From Cyanoderma ruficeps (Eukaryota > Chordata > Aves > Passeriformes > Timaliidae): a stretch of DNA of 64,000 nucleotides. The notes beneath the pieces were generated by a model, which was given only the letters and a program-made list of their open reading frames with translations, was not told the origin of the DNA and made no database searches. The stretch lies in contig VZDJ01000034.1 of assembly GCA_008694505.1 (NCBI GenBank), forward strand, positions 2,557,557-2,621,556, written 5' to 3'. Positions 1-13,900 of the stretch are shown here, one piece after another (within the stretch, counting starts at the first letter, position 1; each line of letters begins with the position of its first letter). The position numbers were made by a program, and so were the translations under genes.

Positions 1-3000
1 TTCCATCAGGAGCAGTGAAAGGGTACAGGAGATTGGAGGGATTAAAACAAAACTCATAAAGGCAACAAACAAGCTGACCATGCAGCTCTCACCGTGTGTA
101 ATTTCCCAAAGCCTGTAACTGTAGGAGTAGGGGCTCCTGCAGAAACCAGCAGCAAACTGGGTTAGAGCAGATAAAACACTTTTTTACAGCAAGAAACTCA
201 CAGATCCTGCTACCAGCAGCAGCTGTGGAGGTGGCTGCACTCAGCAGGTTCAAAATGGGACCAAAGGCATGGAAAAACTGTTCTGTAAACAGCAAACACA
301 GGACCAGGCAGGGATAGTCATGGCCCCTGGGAGACTGCAGGAGGACTGGACCACAAAAGCATCCAGGCTTGTAAGCTTTCCTCAGAGTAGCCTTTGCTAT
401 TGCAGGAGTTCAATTACTGGCCTAGCTGGACTGTGGTTCTGACCCATTAGGGCATTTCTCATGTTACACCTATTCCCCCCCCCACACATCTCTTGGCTTT
501 TATTGCATCCAAAGCCAAGCAGAAGGCTGAATTTCAGAACTTCAATTAGTGCACTGTTCCGGTATTCACACACAAGATCCTGAATGGATGTTACTTTCAT
601 TACACGTATTTCTGGATTATCTTTTTTTTCCATTGAAATGTGGGCTGTCTTTTGGGAGTCAGCCAGCTGCCTTCAGGAGACAATGCTGCTGAACTGCTGT
701 CAGCTGCTGCACTGGAACACAATACCATCTGACAGACAAGAAAAACAATTTTTAATGTACTTACAACAAATATGCCAGAGGTTAGCACCAGTGTCAGTCG
801 TGTGTTAGACAAGAAAGTGCTTTCTTATACAGCAATCAGCTTGGGAAAAGCTAAAAATAACATAATTGCAGAGTAGTGTGCAGCCATCCTCCTGCATGTG
901 AGCATTTCTATATGTAAAGCTTATTTTCAAAGCTATAAAAAGAGTATTTAGGAGAAATCAACCCATCAGCAAAAAATCCATCCTCTGTATAAAGCCCAAA
1001 CTCTCCATTGATACACAGACAGCATCTTTCCCTGCTAGAGAGCGGAAATAATAAAGTAACTTGGAGAATAGAATTTCTTGTATTACTAGAAATAATTTAA
1101 TAGCAAAAACTTCATGGAGGTTTTACTTTGAAACTATCACTTCCCACAAGACCAGAAAACTTGGGAGATCACACCAGAATTAGAAAGTGCCTGCGTGACA
1201 AGTCTGAGATTGAGCCACATACCTTTCCTTCCTCAAAAGACTATTTTGATAGCAGACTTAGTTCAGCTTATTTACAGGTTTGCAGGTCACTTTTTAACTT
1301 GTCAAAACATATGCCAGGCATGTGTGCAGCAGCCAGATAACTTATAATTTAAGTAATTTCTGAAAACAACATGCAGAAACAAACATTTAATACAGATGAT
1401 TATCACTTATACTTTGATTTTGGCTTCATACTACTATCTTTGCATCACTGTATTTAATTACACTCCACATTTCCTTCATGAGTCATCATTGCATAACAAA
1501 CCTGATAGCCACTTTATGGGTGTGTTGCAGGTTTGCACAATTAACTGAGTCTATTGGACTGGAAATGACGATTTGTATTAACTGAAAAGATCATGTGGCT
1601 GCACAGTTTGTGGGTGTTGGTTTATTAGAATGGAAAGTGCCAATTAGAGAAGCAGAAAACAAAGACAAACTAATGATGTTTTAAAGAGAAGTACCGATGA
1701 CTTCCTGGAAATGCTAAAGTTTATCTGGGATAGGATTCCCAGGTGCTAAATTAAAAAGAAAATTATTCTTCCTCTGTTCATGAGCACTTAGGAATGGCAA
1801 AGGAGGAAGCACAGGCAATGGAGGGAGAACAAAACACAGAAAAACCCAGGAACAGGACAAGAGTTTCCATGCCAAGGCCACCAGCACCGTCACCACCACC
1901 CTGCAGCCCTGCCCAGCAAAGTCTGCTCAAGCTGGGCACAAAGATGCTGCAGGGACTCCTTGGGGACCATCTGCTCTGCCCTGAACCCATAAAGACACTC
2001 AGCAGATCCCAGGAGGAAGAGAAGAGGTTTCCATCAGCAAATCCCAGCTCCCAAACCTGCAGTGACCCCACAGAAGAGGGAAGAGAGTGCAGGGCTCAAG
2101 ACAACAGCAATTTCTAGACTTGAGGGTTTTGGCCATGCAGGTGCAGCCTCACCACCCAGACCCTGCACCACTGCTCTCCCTGCAGAGCTATTTCCAGTCA
2201 TGCAACAGGAATATTTTTCTCCTCTCCTTATTTTAAGCTCAACAGCAAATTCAGTTCAATCATACTTTACTCTTCATACCTACTTTCAACGTCTCCATCT
2301 CATTACCACAAATCCTTACCAAAAATATAAACACCAGATGCCTCCAAACTGACTAAAGGTTATATATTCAACTAAGGCACTCACAACGTTTTGATTAACA
2401 ATTAAAAGATAATACTTATGATTGAACAAACACCATATAATTTAAGTAGCTACAGATGTACTAAAAACTCAAATTATTTAGTTGCTCAAAATTCCCATGA
2501 ATTATTCTGCAATGTACTTAAACCCAAGACATTTCATAAATTATTTATCCCTCATAAATTTCTTAAATTTCAACACAGAATTGAGTTCAGTTCAGTATTT
2601 GAAAAAAAATCCCCAACATTGATATAGTTCAGTGTGGCAATTAAAGGAGGAAAAAGTATTTTTAGGTGGAATTTTTGGGAGGGGCTGAGGGGAGGAGTAG
2701 AGAAACATACAGAATCAGACTGTTCTCTTAATTTGTATTTTTATAATCTAGAGACAACATTTTGAATACTTCTAAATAAATACTTTAAATAGCTATCAGC
2801 TATTTAAATCTAAGAGCCAAAAGTCAGACATGTTGATTTACCTATTTCTCCAGCAAAACCATTAGGTTCTGTAGAGATTCACTTCTCAGAAAATTAGTGT
2901 TTTACTAGTAGGCACAAATCCACTCAGGTGAGTAGAGCATTAGGCTCTGGAATTAAAGATGTCATTCCTAAAGAGACAATAGAACACATGTCAGATTTTG

Positions 3001-3446
3001 ACATGCCAAAAAACCCCTCAGAAGCAAGTTCACTCTCTCAATTTGTTGGGGGTGTCTGTGGTACAGGATGAGCAGTGCAAATACAAACACACATCTCAAA
3101 ATACAAACGCTCAGCAGACAGTTGTGTCCCCTTCCACATGCCCCACATAGGCAGAATCTTAAATATGAATAAAATTAACTTTATACTACTCGGGAATCAA
3201 GTTACCAAACTATTAATTTCTACAATGATACACTTAGAACTGTTTCCAAATATTGCTTCTATATATACATCTTTTCCACTGAAATTACTGGTTCAGAATG
3301 AGAACCAGATGAGCTCTACTCCCACTGTCCTTCCTGCTCAGCCTGCTCTTACCTCCCTGGCTCACCAAAGCCACTCATGATTCCACCTTCAAATCGTGTA
3401 AAATCTGTGGAATCTCTTTACCCTGCTTTCAGAGGTCTCAAAAATA

Positions 3447-3548
3447 CCCATGTGATACACAAGGCATCTCAAGCTTCCCTGGGTGATGTTTTTCCTTTTC
3501 CCATGTGACACACATGGCATCTCAAGCTTCCCTGGCTGATTTTTTTTC
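3447..3548. repeat. 53-bp tandem duplication, two copies
   Basis: Two adjacent copies start with CCCATGTGA at 3447 and 3500. They share the block GGCATCTCAAGCTTCCCTGG and differ at a few positions (GATACACAAGG versus GACACACATGG), so the duplication is not brand new. It has no coding context. Confidence 0.85.
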
Positions 3549-3614
3549 TCAACAGCCTGCTATACTTCTAGAAGGCTGTCACTTTTCCTTACTCTTTCTT
3601 CTTAGAGATCACAG

Positions 3615-4110
3615 GGATGGATATTGATGATATTTTTTGGGGAATCCATTCAGCACAGGCAGCTCAGGGTGCAGCTACAGTTCAGGTAGAGCTCCGGGTG
3701 GCCAGAGCACCAGGCAAGAATAAACTGCTGACCCTCAGCACAACAAAGGGCCTGGGGATGTGGCCCAGCCTGGGGAGGGACACTCAGAGACAGCAGCACA
3801 ACCCCTTGACTTTTGCATGCTTAGACTGCAAGGATATAAAAACCCCTTTGTTTGGGGTCCCTTCTCAGAGGCACCATCTCAAGCTGTTATTTTGTTATTT
3901 AGTTATTTTGCCAAGATTAAATATTTCATGGATCAGGATGTCTGCGATTCTGTGATGGGAATCCTGGTATGACTGTGGAAATGTGGGGGTGTGGCTGCAA
4001 AGGGACCTTGTCCTCTGCTCAGGTGGTGCAAGTGTGACTGCCAGAGTGGCTCCTGAATGGTGAGACAGGGACATTTCCTTAACATACTCTATAAATAAAC
4101 TTTTTTATCA
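3615..4110 (+). mobile_element. Probable solo LTR of an endogenous retrovirus
   Basis: The segment has the layout of a retroviral long terminal repeat: a TATAAAA box at 3835-3841 followed by CCCC, then about 255 bp later an AATAAA signal at 4094-4099. A GC-richer U3-like part (about 3650-3830) lies upstream, and the sequence is more GC-rich than the flanks. I see no gag, pol or env frame and no primer-binding site on either side, so it would be a solo LTR. Exact TG/CA ends and target-site duplication were not found, so the limits are estimates. An ordinary single-copy promoter-like sequence is the alternative. Confidence 0.4.
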
Positions 4111-4814
4111 AAATAATGGGCCATGGCATTTTATCTTTAATAGCTAAGAATGATAGAACAAGGCACAGAAAAGGGCACAAAGAAACAAAGAGCTGACTCC
4201 TACCATTGCTTCCAGTCCCAGTGAAGCTCACTATCTAATTATGACTGTGAAAGACTGATGACTTCTAGGCTTGCCAATACAAATACACAACAGTTACAGA
4301 TGCTAGAAATGCTTAGGAATTTTTCAAGAGTTCCTGTTTGGTCCTGAAAACAAGGCTCTAGTTGTTTTGAAGAAGCAGCACCTCAACCTGCAAAATACTG
4401 TGTGAATGTATCAAATCGTTGTCAGGCCACTTACCTTTGCCACCAAGACAACATCTATCTATGTACCATGACAAAAAAAAGCACACTGAAAAAGAAAGTG
4501 TGGTAGACAAAGGTAACAGAGTACACCACGTTCTTGTGAAGGCTGAAAAGGAACTTCAGTGGTGCTGCAGACCCTAACACTGCACATAGGTGGATTCCGG
4601 GAACTTCCCCCAAACTGTCATTATGCACAACACTACAGTGGTGTGAAACACCGCGCCTAAAGGGCATAAAAACACAACGGAACCCATCAGCTGACAAGTC
4701 CTCGGGCTCTGCAAAGAAGGAGATGGGATGCACCAGCATAGTTAAAGTGGGATTTGAGTTGGCTCCTCTGTTGATGTGCTCAGCATCCCGTTCCAGTGGG
4801 ACATCTCTGACACT

Positions 4815-4886
4815 GCCCTAAAAGCACACAGCGCCCTAAAAGCACACAATGCCCTAAAAGCACACAATGCCCTAAAAGCACACAAT
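4815..4886. repeat. 18-bp minisatellite, four copies
   Basis: Four head-to-tail copies of GCCCTAAAAGCACACAAT start at 4815, 4833, 4851 and 4869. The first ends in GC instead of AT; the others are identical. The period is a multiple of three, so one plus frame reads a repeated ALKAHN, but no gene structure surrounds it. Confidence 0.95.
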
Positions 4887-7800
4887 CTTAACGGATTAAG
4901 TGAGCTCCAGGGATTTCACCAGACTAAAGCTCGGCTCCTTGATGACCAGTTTACATGCAGTTTACATGCCCAAGAGCAAGAATGAACTCAGTTTGGGAGG
5001 ACCGTGTAACAATGTTTTTACAGCAGGAGGAAGGAGGTAACGCTTCTGTGAGTTGTTCAAACATTACAGAATGGATGGTGAAGAACAGATGTGGCTGTGG
5101 CCATTTCTGGGAAACACAAGTGTGAACAACCAGCTATTTTTAATTTATCGAGTTCCATTCCAGTCTAAGCTGCTACAGACTCCAGTGTCAATATTTGTGT
5201 CCTTTTTTGATCTCTTCCCTCACTCAGCTTATGCTTATGTGCTGAAAAAGTCTGAGCACATGATTACCCCATTCAGGCAACGTGCCTTTGAAATGGCTTT
5301 TTAATCTAGACTCTCCACTCCCTGACAGACTGAATTTTGCAGTATGTCTGTATTCACTGTCTAGACACTTGAATATGCTAACCTCTAATTTAGCCCTCCT
5401 TTACTGACCCATGAGTTTCCTCCTTTCTGTGGGTCTTCTGGCTAAACTGGAAATGCAAGACACTCATTCTGCCCTACACCTGGCTGGTGCAACTGCATTC
5501 ATACAAATCTGACCAGTGAAGCATGCACATTCCTCATTCACTGCAACAAGGAACCCTTGCACCGAAAAAGTTTTGTAGCACTCTCCTAACCCTGTTCCCT
5601 TCTTCATGGTCTCTAGACTCAAAGAAGAGCACAGTCTTTTCTTGAAAGGATTCAGGATATAACTGCAGAGCCAAGGGCCTGAGCCGAATCTTGTAAGCAG
5701 AAAATTATGGAAAAGTCTGACCGAAATATAAAAGGGAATGAAAAATACAGTTGCATTCCAACAGCAGCTGTACTGCCCCAAATCCCAAGATCCACCTAAC
5801 CCAATATTGTCCTAGCACGGGTTAAAAAAAGGAAACAAATGTTTAGGGCAGTAGGCAACTTCCTCTCCCAGTTCCCAGCAGTCTGCTACAAGGCACTTTC
5901 CCTAGAGCCTTAATGGATTTTTCTTTCATCAGGCTTTCTGTGACTAGTTTTTGAAGCAAGTAAAACTTCTGGTATTTGCAGCATTCAGACAGAGACGTAA
6001 TCAAGGTACACAGACAGGAACTCACAAAAGCCATGCTGTATTTCCACTTTTAGATAGTATGTTTGCATCACAAACCACTTCCACATGCCCGAAGCATAAA
6101 AGATTTGCTATCTGTGTCAGCTTCTACAGATGGCTTAAGAGGCAAATTAGCATTATCCAATTGCTTTAAAGTCTTGTATAGGGACAATTCAAACAAAGAC
6201 TGAGTAATGGCCCCTGTTCAAAGCAGCATTTCAGCATCAGGTCTGTACAGTTGCACTGTATGTCACCCTTTTTATGTGAGTGTCTGCACTGCTGATCGGT
6301 GAAAGCCTTAAACTCATCACCTCTGCCCCTTCCCTGCATTCCTCTATCCCACAGGAAGCACCACGGGACATGCCCTGTACAGTAAGAATAGAAGTATAAA
6401 GGTTAACTGCTTGTAATTTGGGAGATATTCTTCCACTCATGTACCAGCACATCAGGTTTTGGCCACTGCACCAGTCTCTGACTTCTTGTCAGTTCAGTGA
6501 GACTACAGCAATTCTAAAGTGTCCCACATGTATTGTTTTTCCCCCTGGAATAAACATGCTTAAGTTGCTTTCCCTCACTTTAGGGTGGTACATGTTCAAA
6601 ACTAAGAATTTTATTATCTACATAGTTTATGTTTTCATGTCAGAGAGTAATACCAGAGCCCTTAACCTCAACGTTCATAGGTAGATCCACTCTGCCAGAT
6701 TACCACGAAACAGAACAGAACACCACAAGGACCTGAGTAAGATAAAATGCAACTACATAAGGATTGCATAGTTTAACTCCTACTGTGCACATCCTGATCC
6801 TGCTTGAGGCAAAGGCTGTGATTTTTAAGAAACAGGTAAGAGCCACAGGATAACTAATTTCTTTTGGAAGTCAGCATCCAAGCCAGGGCCAATGTCTTGA
6901 ATTTTAATCTGTTGAATAATGACAGAATTCAGGACTTCTCATGCTGGAAAGACCTATTCATAAACCATCTTCTGCACTGCTTTTTGCTAGGTTTGCTTGT
7001 CCCAGGCAATGTCTTCGGAAAGGGCTCATAAAGGCTACATTTGAAATAACTCGTGACACACGATCTTGGCTCTGCAGAAGCACCTCTGGAGGTGCAACAG
7101 AAATGTATCCACACCACGCTCACTCACACAGCTAGTCATGCAAAAACTAGCACCACAGCATCCAACTTGCACTTTGTTTACCTCTCTTCAGGAAAGCTTT
7201 TCCTCTCTGATGACTGACCACAATTACCTTTTCTAGTCATTAACAAGGCCAAAAAGAAAAGTGTCTAAGCTACTCATTCCCTTTCAGGCAGCCGGACAGG
7301 AGGGATGCTTACCAGAGAACACCGAAAAAAAACCCCAAGCCTGCTCAAGAGCATGCACCACAAATAAGCATGATAAATATGATTAAGCAATAATACAGCA
7401 GCAACTACTGTAAAACAAAACTGTTGTTTATGGAAGGTGGCTTAAAAAAAATCACAACAATCTAAAGAATGACTCTACAGGAGCTTTACCTAACATTCTA
7501 TATTAAAATACATACCTATTATTTCCCACTAAATCTTTCAGTATTAAGCTTTTTGTAGTTTTCTAGCTTCCTAAGAAGATTTTGCCTTTTGCTTCTCCAG
7601 CTGCAGCTTTACATGTATGCCTTTCTCCTCTCAAAACAAACAGAAGGAGAACTGAAAATTTTAAGTGTTGAAAACAGGAACTATGAAGGGGACTAAGATC
7701 ATTGGAAAGGTATAGGCTGCAAAGCAAGGCAGAAACAGGACAACTGACCAAAGCACATGAAGTATCTCTGGGATTCCCTCTGCAAAGAGAATCCTCCAAT

Positions 7801-9589
7801 GAAAGGTATTACCATGAATGAAAGCCCATGCTATTCTTTTTGTCACAGAATTCAGACTTTTAATTTATTAAAAACAGAAAAGCCTGCTATCCATCTCCAA
7901 ACCTGCCACAGGAGAGGTTTAAGGCCTCTCATAATACTAAGTGAGCTGTTGTTTTTAGCAGACTTGTTATTAGTATTGATGACACCATTACTAAACGTTT
8001 TTATTCAGTACAACAATCAAAATTTAAGGCATGGAGTTTTAATGAACACAGGTAAATTTATTTAACAGTAAGAGACAAAAATTTCATACAATTACATGCA
8101 CATGAACTAACTCCAAAATTATCTAACAAAATAAAACACAGCCTGCTGATAGAAGTAGAGAGGCCATAGGGTAACACGTGTAGGGAACAGCAGAAAGACC
8201 TTTTCCTGGATCAAAGATTCCCAGGTATAAACAAGTAAAGAAGCCAAACATATTATTCCTCATGTTCCATAACAGAGGCACTACAGGCACTTCAATTTGT
8301 CCTACTGATGTCACATCAACACTGTGAAAAACATTTGAAAGACAAGTTTGTCCTTTGTATCCATTTATTACAACATTTTGGGCTTTTTGCATATCAGTCA
8401 GCATGTACATCAACACACCAGAATTCAAAAAATAAAAAGAGGAAAAAGGAAAAAAAAATAAATCACTTTCTCCTCATTCAACCAGGACAATTTAAACTTG
8501 AGATAACTCATGTTGCAAGGCCAGCTTATCCACAGAAATAATTAGTCACGGTCTTCAAGTCCAGAACAATAGAAGTACAGCAAATACTTGGAAGCAGTCG
8601 CTGAGCACGTACAGTTCAGCACAAGCCACTGCCACCAGAACACAAACATCCTGCAGCCTCTGTTAAGTGTACCCCAATTCATCAAAATCACAATGCTCTG
8701 CTCCCCTCCTTCCTTTTGATGGCTTCTACTTCCTCTTCTACCCTTTTCACTTTCTTTTGCCTGCATAACATGTCCAGGCAACTTTAGAGGACCTCTTCAT
8801 CATGTTTTCACACTGGAAATCTCTCCTAGGTTATAGCCCTGCCCTTTTTTCTCACATTGCCTGTATTTTTACAGGAGTACTACAGTTCTTATGATAAAAA
8901 TTCAGAGTGGGAAATCTTATTGTCCCTAAGAACAAGGCCCAATAGAGGGGCTTTCACCAGAGGTCAAAAGAAACCCTAAAAGGAAAAGTCAACTACAGAC
9001 ATGCATCACATTGTGCACTGAAATCAAGCATTCATCTCTCTTAAAACATCAGCAACTATTCCAGTTCAAAATTAAACATTTTGTTAATCCTATTGTTAGC
9101 ACCTCTCAGTGGTGGGAGTTTCAGGAGTCTCACATTGGTATTTCTTTCACCACCAAAGAAATCATTGCAGTGTAGAGCAAAACTGATCAAAAGCCTGATT
9201 CTTATTCTTTATGCTGTAATGAACAGCATCACTTGTAAATGCTCTCAAGAGTCTTTAAACAGCAGCTTTCACCATGAATCCTCCTCTTCTGATGACTATG
9301 GTTTATTTACCACCACAAATGTCTAGATATCAAATACTATCAAATCTGTGATAGCCCACTCACATTTTCTCAACACGCCAAATAAATCATCACACATGAA
9401 GACGGATTCAATTCAACACAAATACGCCTATTTCAAGAAAACTGACATTCACAGGATCAATTCCGACAACAGTGAAAGGTTTGGTGTTTCCTCTCCTTCC
9501 GGTAATACTGAAAGGACAGGGATTCCCCGCGACTGCAAAATACTCGGTCACCACATGCGTGGGCAACGCCTGGCAGCACCTCAAACCAT

Positions 9590-10910
9590 GAGGCACCCAC
9601 GGGGAGAAACACGGGGCGCCACCACGGCCGCCTCCCCCCTCCCGGCCCGGGCCCCGCGCCCCAGGCCCGCCCGCTCGGGAGCCGGGCCGGGAGAGCGAGC
9701 GCTCCCTGCTGCCCGCGGGGAACGGCTCCGAGCCCGGGGAAGGCGGAGGGACACTCCCCGCAGAGACGGGCACGGAGGTGCCCTGACAGCGGCGGGCAAA
9801 GGACCGCGATAGGCCGGCGGGGAACAGAACGAGGGATTGCCGCCCCAGGAAACGGGAATATGGGGACAGAAGAAGCTGGGGACAGCAGGTAGTTGCCCCG
9901 AGGGACTAGCGCAGCGGCCAGGCAAAGCCAAACACAGGGCCAGGGCAGGACGCCGAGCGCTGGAGAACCAGGCAGCACCGCCTCAGCATCCCCTGGGCGG
10001 GCGCTGCCTCCCCGCCGCTGTGAGCGGCCGGGCGCGAGCTCCTCAGCTCGCCGCGGTTCTTCGCCCCCGCCCGGCGAACGCCGCTCTCACTAAGCCCGGA
10101 GGTGGCCGGTCCCGCAGGCCGGGGCGGAGGGGCCTGCCGGGGCGGAGGCGCCCAGAGGGCGCCCCGAGGGCCGAGCAGCGGCAGCACCGCCCGCGCTCAG
10201 ACCCCGCCAGGAGCCCGCGGGCCCCGCGCCCGGCGGAACCGGAAGCCGCCGCACCATCTCACAACCGCGCGCGCCCCCGCCCCTTTAAGGCCTCCCGTGA
10301 CGGCCGCGGCGCGCGGGGACGGGGCGGGGCCTCCCGCGGTCCCGCCCCCCTCCATAAGAGCGGTGGCCGGCGCGCGCCGCGGCAGTGACCGGCGCTGGGG
10401 CGGCGCATGCGTGTGGCGCCGGCGGCCGCGCGGAGCTGCGCGACACTGTCGGGGTGAGTGACGGCCCCGGCGGCACCTCCCGCGCCCCTCGCGGCCATGG
10501 CGGCCCCCGCGCCCGCCCGGCGCGCCCGGGCTGCCCGCCCGCGGCTCGGGGCCGTCCCGCCCCCGCTGCGCCGGGCCTCGGCGCCGGGGAGAGAAGCGGG
10601 GGCCGGCGGATCGGGCAGCACACGCGAGTCGGTCGGGCCGCGGCGGCGGGGTTGGCCGAGCCCGTGTCTCGGAGCCGCGGGGCGGCCCACGCCGCCGGGC
10701 GTGAGGGATGGCGGTGCGCGCCGGGAGGAGCCGGGAGCGCGCTCGGTGCCGTTGTGCTGAGGGGGTGGGGGGGCGGCAGGGCCGGAGCCGCCGCCGCTCC
10801 GCTCGCCCGGGGCTGCCGGGGGATCTCGGTGCGACACCCGCCCCGCTCGCCGCGGCGGGAGTCCCTCTAAATGGGACGGGATCCGCCCGGGGTCAGCGGA
10901 GCCTGTAGCC
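9590..10910. promoter_or_regulatory. ERRFI1: CpG island and promoter of ERRFI1
   Basis: A dense CpG-rich block contrasts sharply with the AT-rich flanks and covers the noncoding first exon. Within it are many GC boxes (for example GGGGCGGGGC at 10321-10330), a CArG-like CCCTTTAAGG at 10281-10290 (one mismatch to the SRF consensus), a TGACG half-CRE at 10298-10302 and a TATA-like CATAAGA at 10353-10359. These agree with ERRFI1 being a rapidly induced, serum- and stress-responsive gene in mammals. The transcription start is inferred to lie about 25-30 bp after the TATA-like box, near 10380. Confidence 0.8.
10380..10453 (+). other. ERRFI1: ERRFI1 noncoding exon 1 (5'UTR)
   Basis: The exon ends in ACTGTCGGG immediately before a consensus donor GTGAGTG at 10454. 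The 5' end is estimated from the upstream TATA-like box. It would splice over an intron of about 6.5 kb to the exon carrying the start codon at 16992. The acceptor of that exon is not settled: GAAG/GG at 16917 has the better pyrimidine tract, while CTCAG/AG at 16979 lies closer to the ATG. Confidence 0.55.
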
Positions 10911-13900
10911 ACATTCTTGGAAATGAACGTGGCGTGCCACGCGTTTTCTTCCTGACCCGAAACAGTATCAGTGTTCTCTCACTCGTTTCCGAGCTGCTCC
11001 TCTCGCTCCTGTGAGTAAACAAGAGACCGCACTGTGGGTTCAGGCTCTGCGCTTCGCACTCTAATTTAGGCTGGCTTAATTTAGAATAAACATTTCTTTG
11101 TGACTTAATACCTCATTACGCACTTATCCTCGATTTTCTAAAATAGCCAGTCTGTGGTGGTTAAATCTGGAGACATCGCTGTGTCCCTCAGTACTGACAG
11201 CGGAGCCTGTGACAGCAGAGCGAGCAGCCGGGGACTTCAGTGGTCTCCTGTCACTGCAGCACTGACCGAGGGTTCTGTGCAGTGTTCTGAAGTAACAAGC
11301 AAAAGATTTGTTCTGCTTGATCCAAAGATAACAGTACCTCGTTGCGTATTAGCTGGATGGGAAAGGCTCTGGGGACAAGATCTCTTTGGTCATTTTGGGA
11401 ATACCTGAATCTTCGTTGTACTGGAATGGCAGGTGAATGATGCCTCTGCATCACAAATGAACTTGCGAATCGCACTTACAATCCAGTTAAACTGCTCAAT
11501 TCGCCTGTATTATTTACTCAATTTACTTTATGCACAAATCTCGCTTTCTTTCCTTAGCAATTTACCTATATGGGATAATTTTCTGAATTTTCTTTTTCTA
11601 GAAACATACCTGTTGAGATGGGGGGTATATGTTTTTGGTGAAGGCCTATATCTGCCATGCTCTGCAGTATAGGACTTATTTCAGAGAAAAACAGTTCCAG
11701 TTCTCTGTAGTAGAAAAGAGAATTAAAACTTATCACAGTGTGTCTAACACTATGCTTATGAGACTGAGTCAGCTAGAAAGGAATTTTTATTTCCTGAATG
11801 TAAGCTGTCTATATTCACATTAAAATTTTCAGGAGGGTGAAGTACCATACCTTAAGCATGCATCTGAAATCTGACAAGCAGAGGCAAGGCAATTGTCTTG
11901 CTATTTAATTATTAGTTTTCTACTGGCAATTTACAGGTTACTCCCATTTGCTGTGTAGGACTGTGAAATGGTAGCCCAAATTTTAACTGAACTTAAACTC
12001 CTTGATGAACTGTGGTTCTTTGAATGTATTTCAAATAGCTGACTGTTACAATCTAAATACAGAGTTTGTTTGCTGTTCAGTTGATTTGTGTGTTGTATAC
12101 CCATAGGATTAGTTTTATTTGCAAGCACCCATGATTTGACTGTTTAGTGATCATAGTCTTAAATTTTTTTTACCACAGAATGGTCCATTTCTGGTTGACA
12201 GAATGGGTAGAAAAATACCTCGAAGTTAAGAATGTAATTCATATATACAATAACTGTAAAGAATCATTCCTATAAATGGAAATACTTTCTAAGGCCTGTA
12301 TCTGAGTGTGCTTTAGCCTGTGACTCAGGAATACTGAACTGCACTGTGGAGCTTTGGTGCATAGTAAAGAAGATCTAATTATTTATTAAGTGAATAGATT
12401 GAAACTAACCTTCTCATGAGGCTGTTTCTGCCAAGAGTTGGTTACTCAGCATTCATCTAGCTGCAAAGACAGAAGTACTTGAGGGATAAGAACTAGAAAA
12501 CAGAATTTTTAACATTTTTAAAACGTTTTTGGAGTTCCACAAAGTATATTAACAGCACTTAAGTTTTTAAAGTCCAATACTTGGAAATCTGAAATACTTA
12601 AATATGAAAAGGGGTGGCTCTATCTCAGGTACTTATGTTAAATAGAAAGTCAGAGGAGAAAAAGGAAATTACATCACATTGTCAAATAAGGAACAGCTAG
12701 CTGGAGTGGATGACTTGTAGTGCAAAAATGTGCCCCTCCTCCTGTGAATTGCTTCTGAGATTTGTTAAAGATAATGTGGTGGCAAGGTGAGCAAAAATAG
12801 GTTGTGGATTTAAGGTAGACACATTTCTTCCCCTCCCAGAAGGGGTAAGTAGGTCTTATTTTTTCCCTTCCCCTCTTTCCCATTTCTTACAAGAAGTATA
12901 TAAGCTCTTTGTCAAGAGTGCTGCCTTTATAAAACCTGTAGAAAGTTTGTACAGGCATTCAGAAATCTGTTCAGCAAGTTGCTGTGTTCCATACCCATTA
13001 AGTGAAACATTCTAGAGCATGCCTTGGTCTACTGTGCATACCAGAAAGGTTTTCTTTGTTGTGAACTTAACTTGCCTCAAATATTTGGTTGCATTGGGGC
13101 TGGGAGAACAGGGAACAGAGTCATAAGATTCTGTGTGTGATTAGTGATAGGTAATAGGTTGAGCTAAAATATATGCAAATGCTTCTTAGTTTCTAAACAG
13201 AGGATTACTGTTGTTGTAACACAAGTATTTATTAATATGTATCTGTCTGAAAACTATATATTTGGGGTATTTGCTGTAATTCAACTGTAATCCAACCACA
13301 AAAATCTTGCCACAGTTCTCACCCTGTAGATAGATTACTGTTTATGGATGCATTTGACTATTTCAGCTTATACATAACCGCCTTGTTGAAGTCTGAAGGT
13401 ATATTTGGCTTTGTAAAAAAAAAAATAGAACATCAATCTCCTCCCCAATACTTGCTATTATTGATATTTGTTAATACAAGCAGACCTGGATGATTCCAGG
13501 TACCTCCTTTGCACCCTTACCTTGCCTTACAGGGAAGGGTGTCAGTAGTTTCTAATGCACCAGCAAATCTCCCAATGGTCTTGGTTTGTAAATGCCCTGG
13601 AGAAATTACCAGCCATACTTGTAGTTTGTACTCCCATTTCTTTCGAATAACACAAATTGTAAGATCTTCAACATCTTCAAAAGTGCTTCCATCTTCCTAA
13701 ATGCCATAAACTGTGCAAAAGTAGGTCAGGGAAGCAGAGAAATGAATGAAAGCCCATTCTGTGCAAATGAGCAGCACACAAATGTGATTCATTACTGAGC
13801 AGTGTCCATTTTCTTTAGCAAATATAGTTTGACGTTATTTATGGCTAAGTTTAGATGCCTAAACTCTTAAGGCAGAATTGGGACAGCAGTTAACAATGAA

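Larger units (their letters stand above)
1..9585. other. Intergenic region upstream of ERRFI1
   Basis: I see no convincing protein-coding exon in these 9.6 kb. Open frames are short, lack homology I recognise and have no consistent splice context. The sequence is moderately AT-rich and contains small tandem repeats (3447-3548, 4815-4886) and an LTR-like segment near 3.6-4.1 kb, all listed separately. In mammals a divergent long noncoding RNA is transcribed away from the ERRFI1 promoter, so a minus-strand noncoding transcript starting near 9.6 kb is possible. Nothing in the sequence demonstrates it. Confidence 0.6.

Noticed and set aside
4815..4886. Interstitial telomere repeat
   Set aside because: CCCTAA appears once per 18-bp unit, not as contiguous hexamers.
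9348..10912. Several overlapping frames of 100-217 codons on both strands
   Set aside because: They lie in the ERRFI1 CpG island. GC-rich sequence lacks stops, the translations are P/R/A/G low complexity, and overlapping frames on both strands are equally long.
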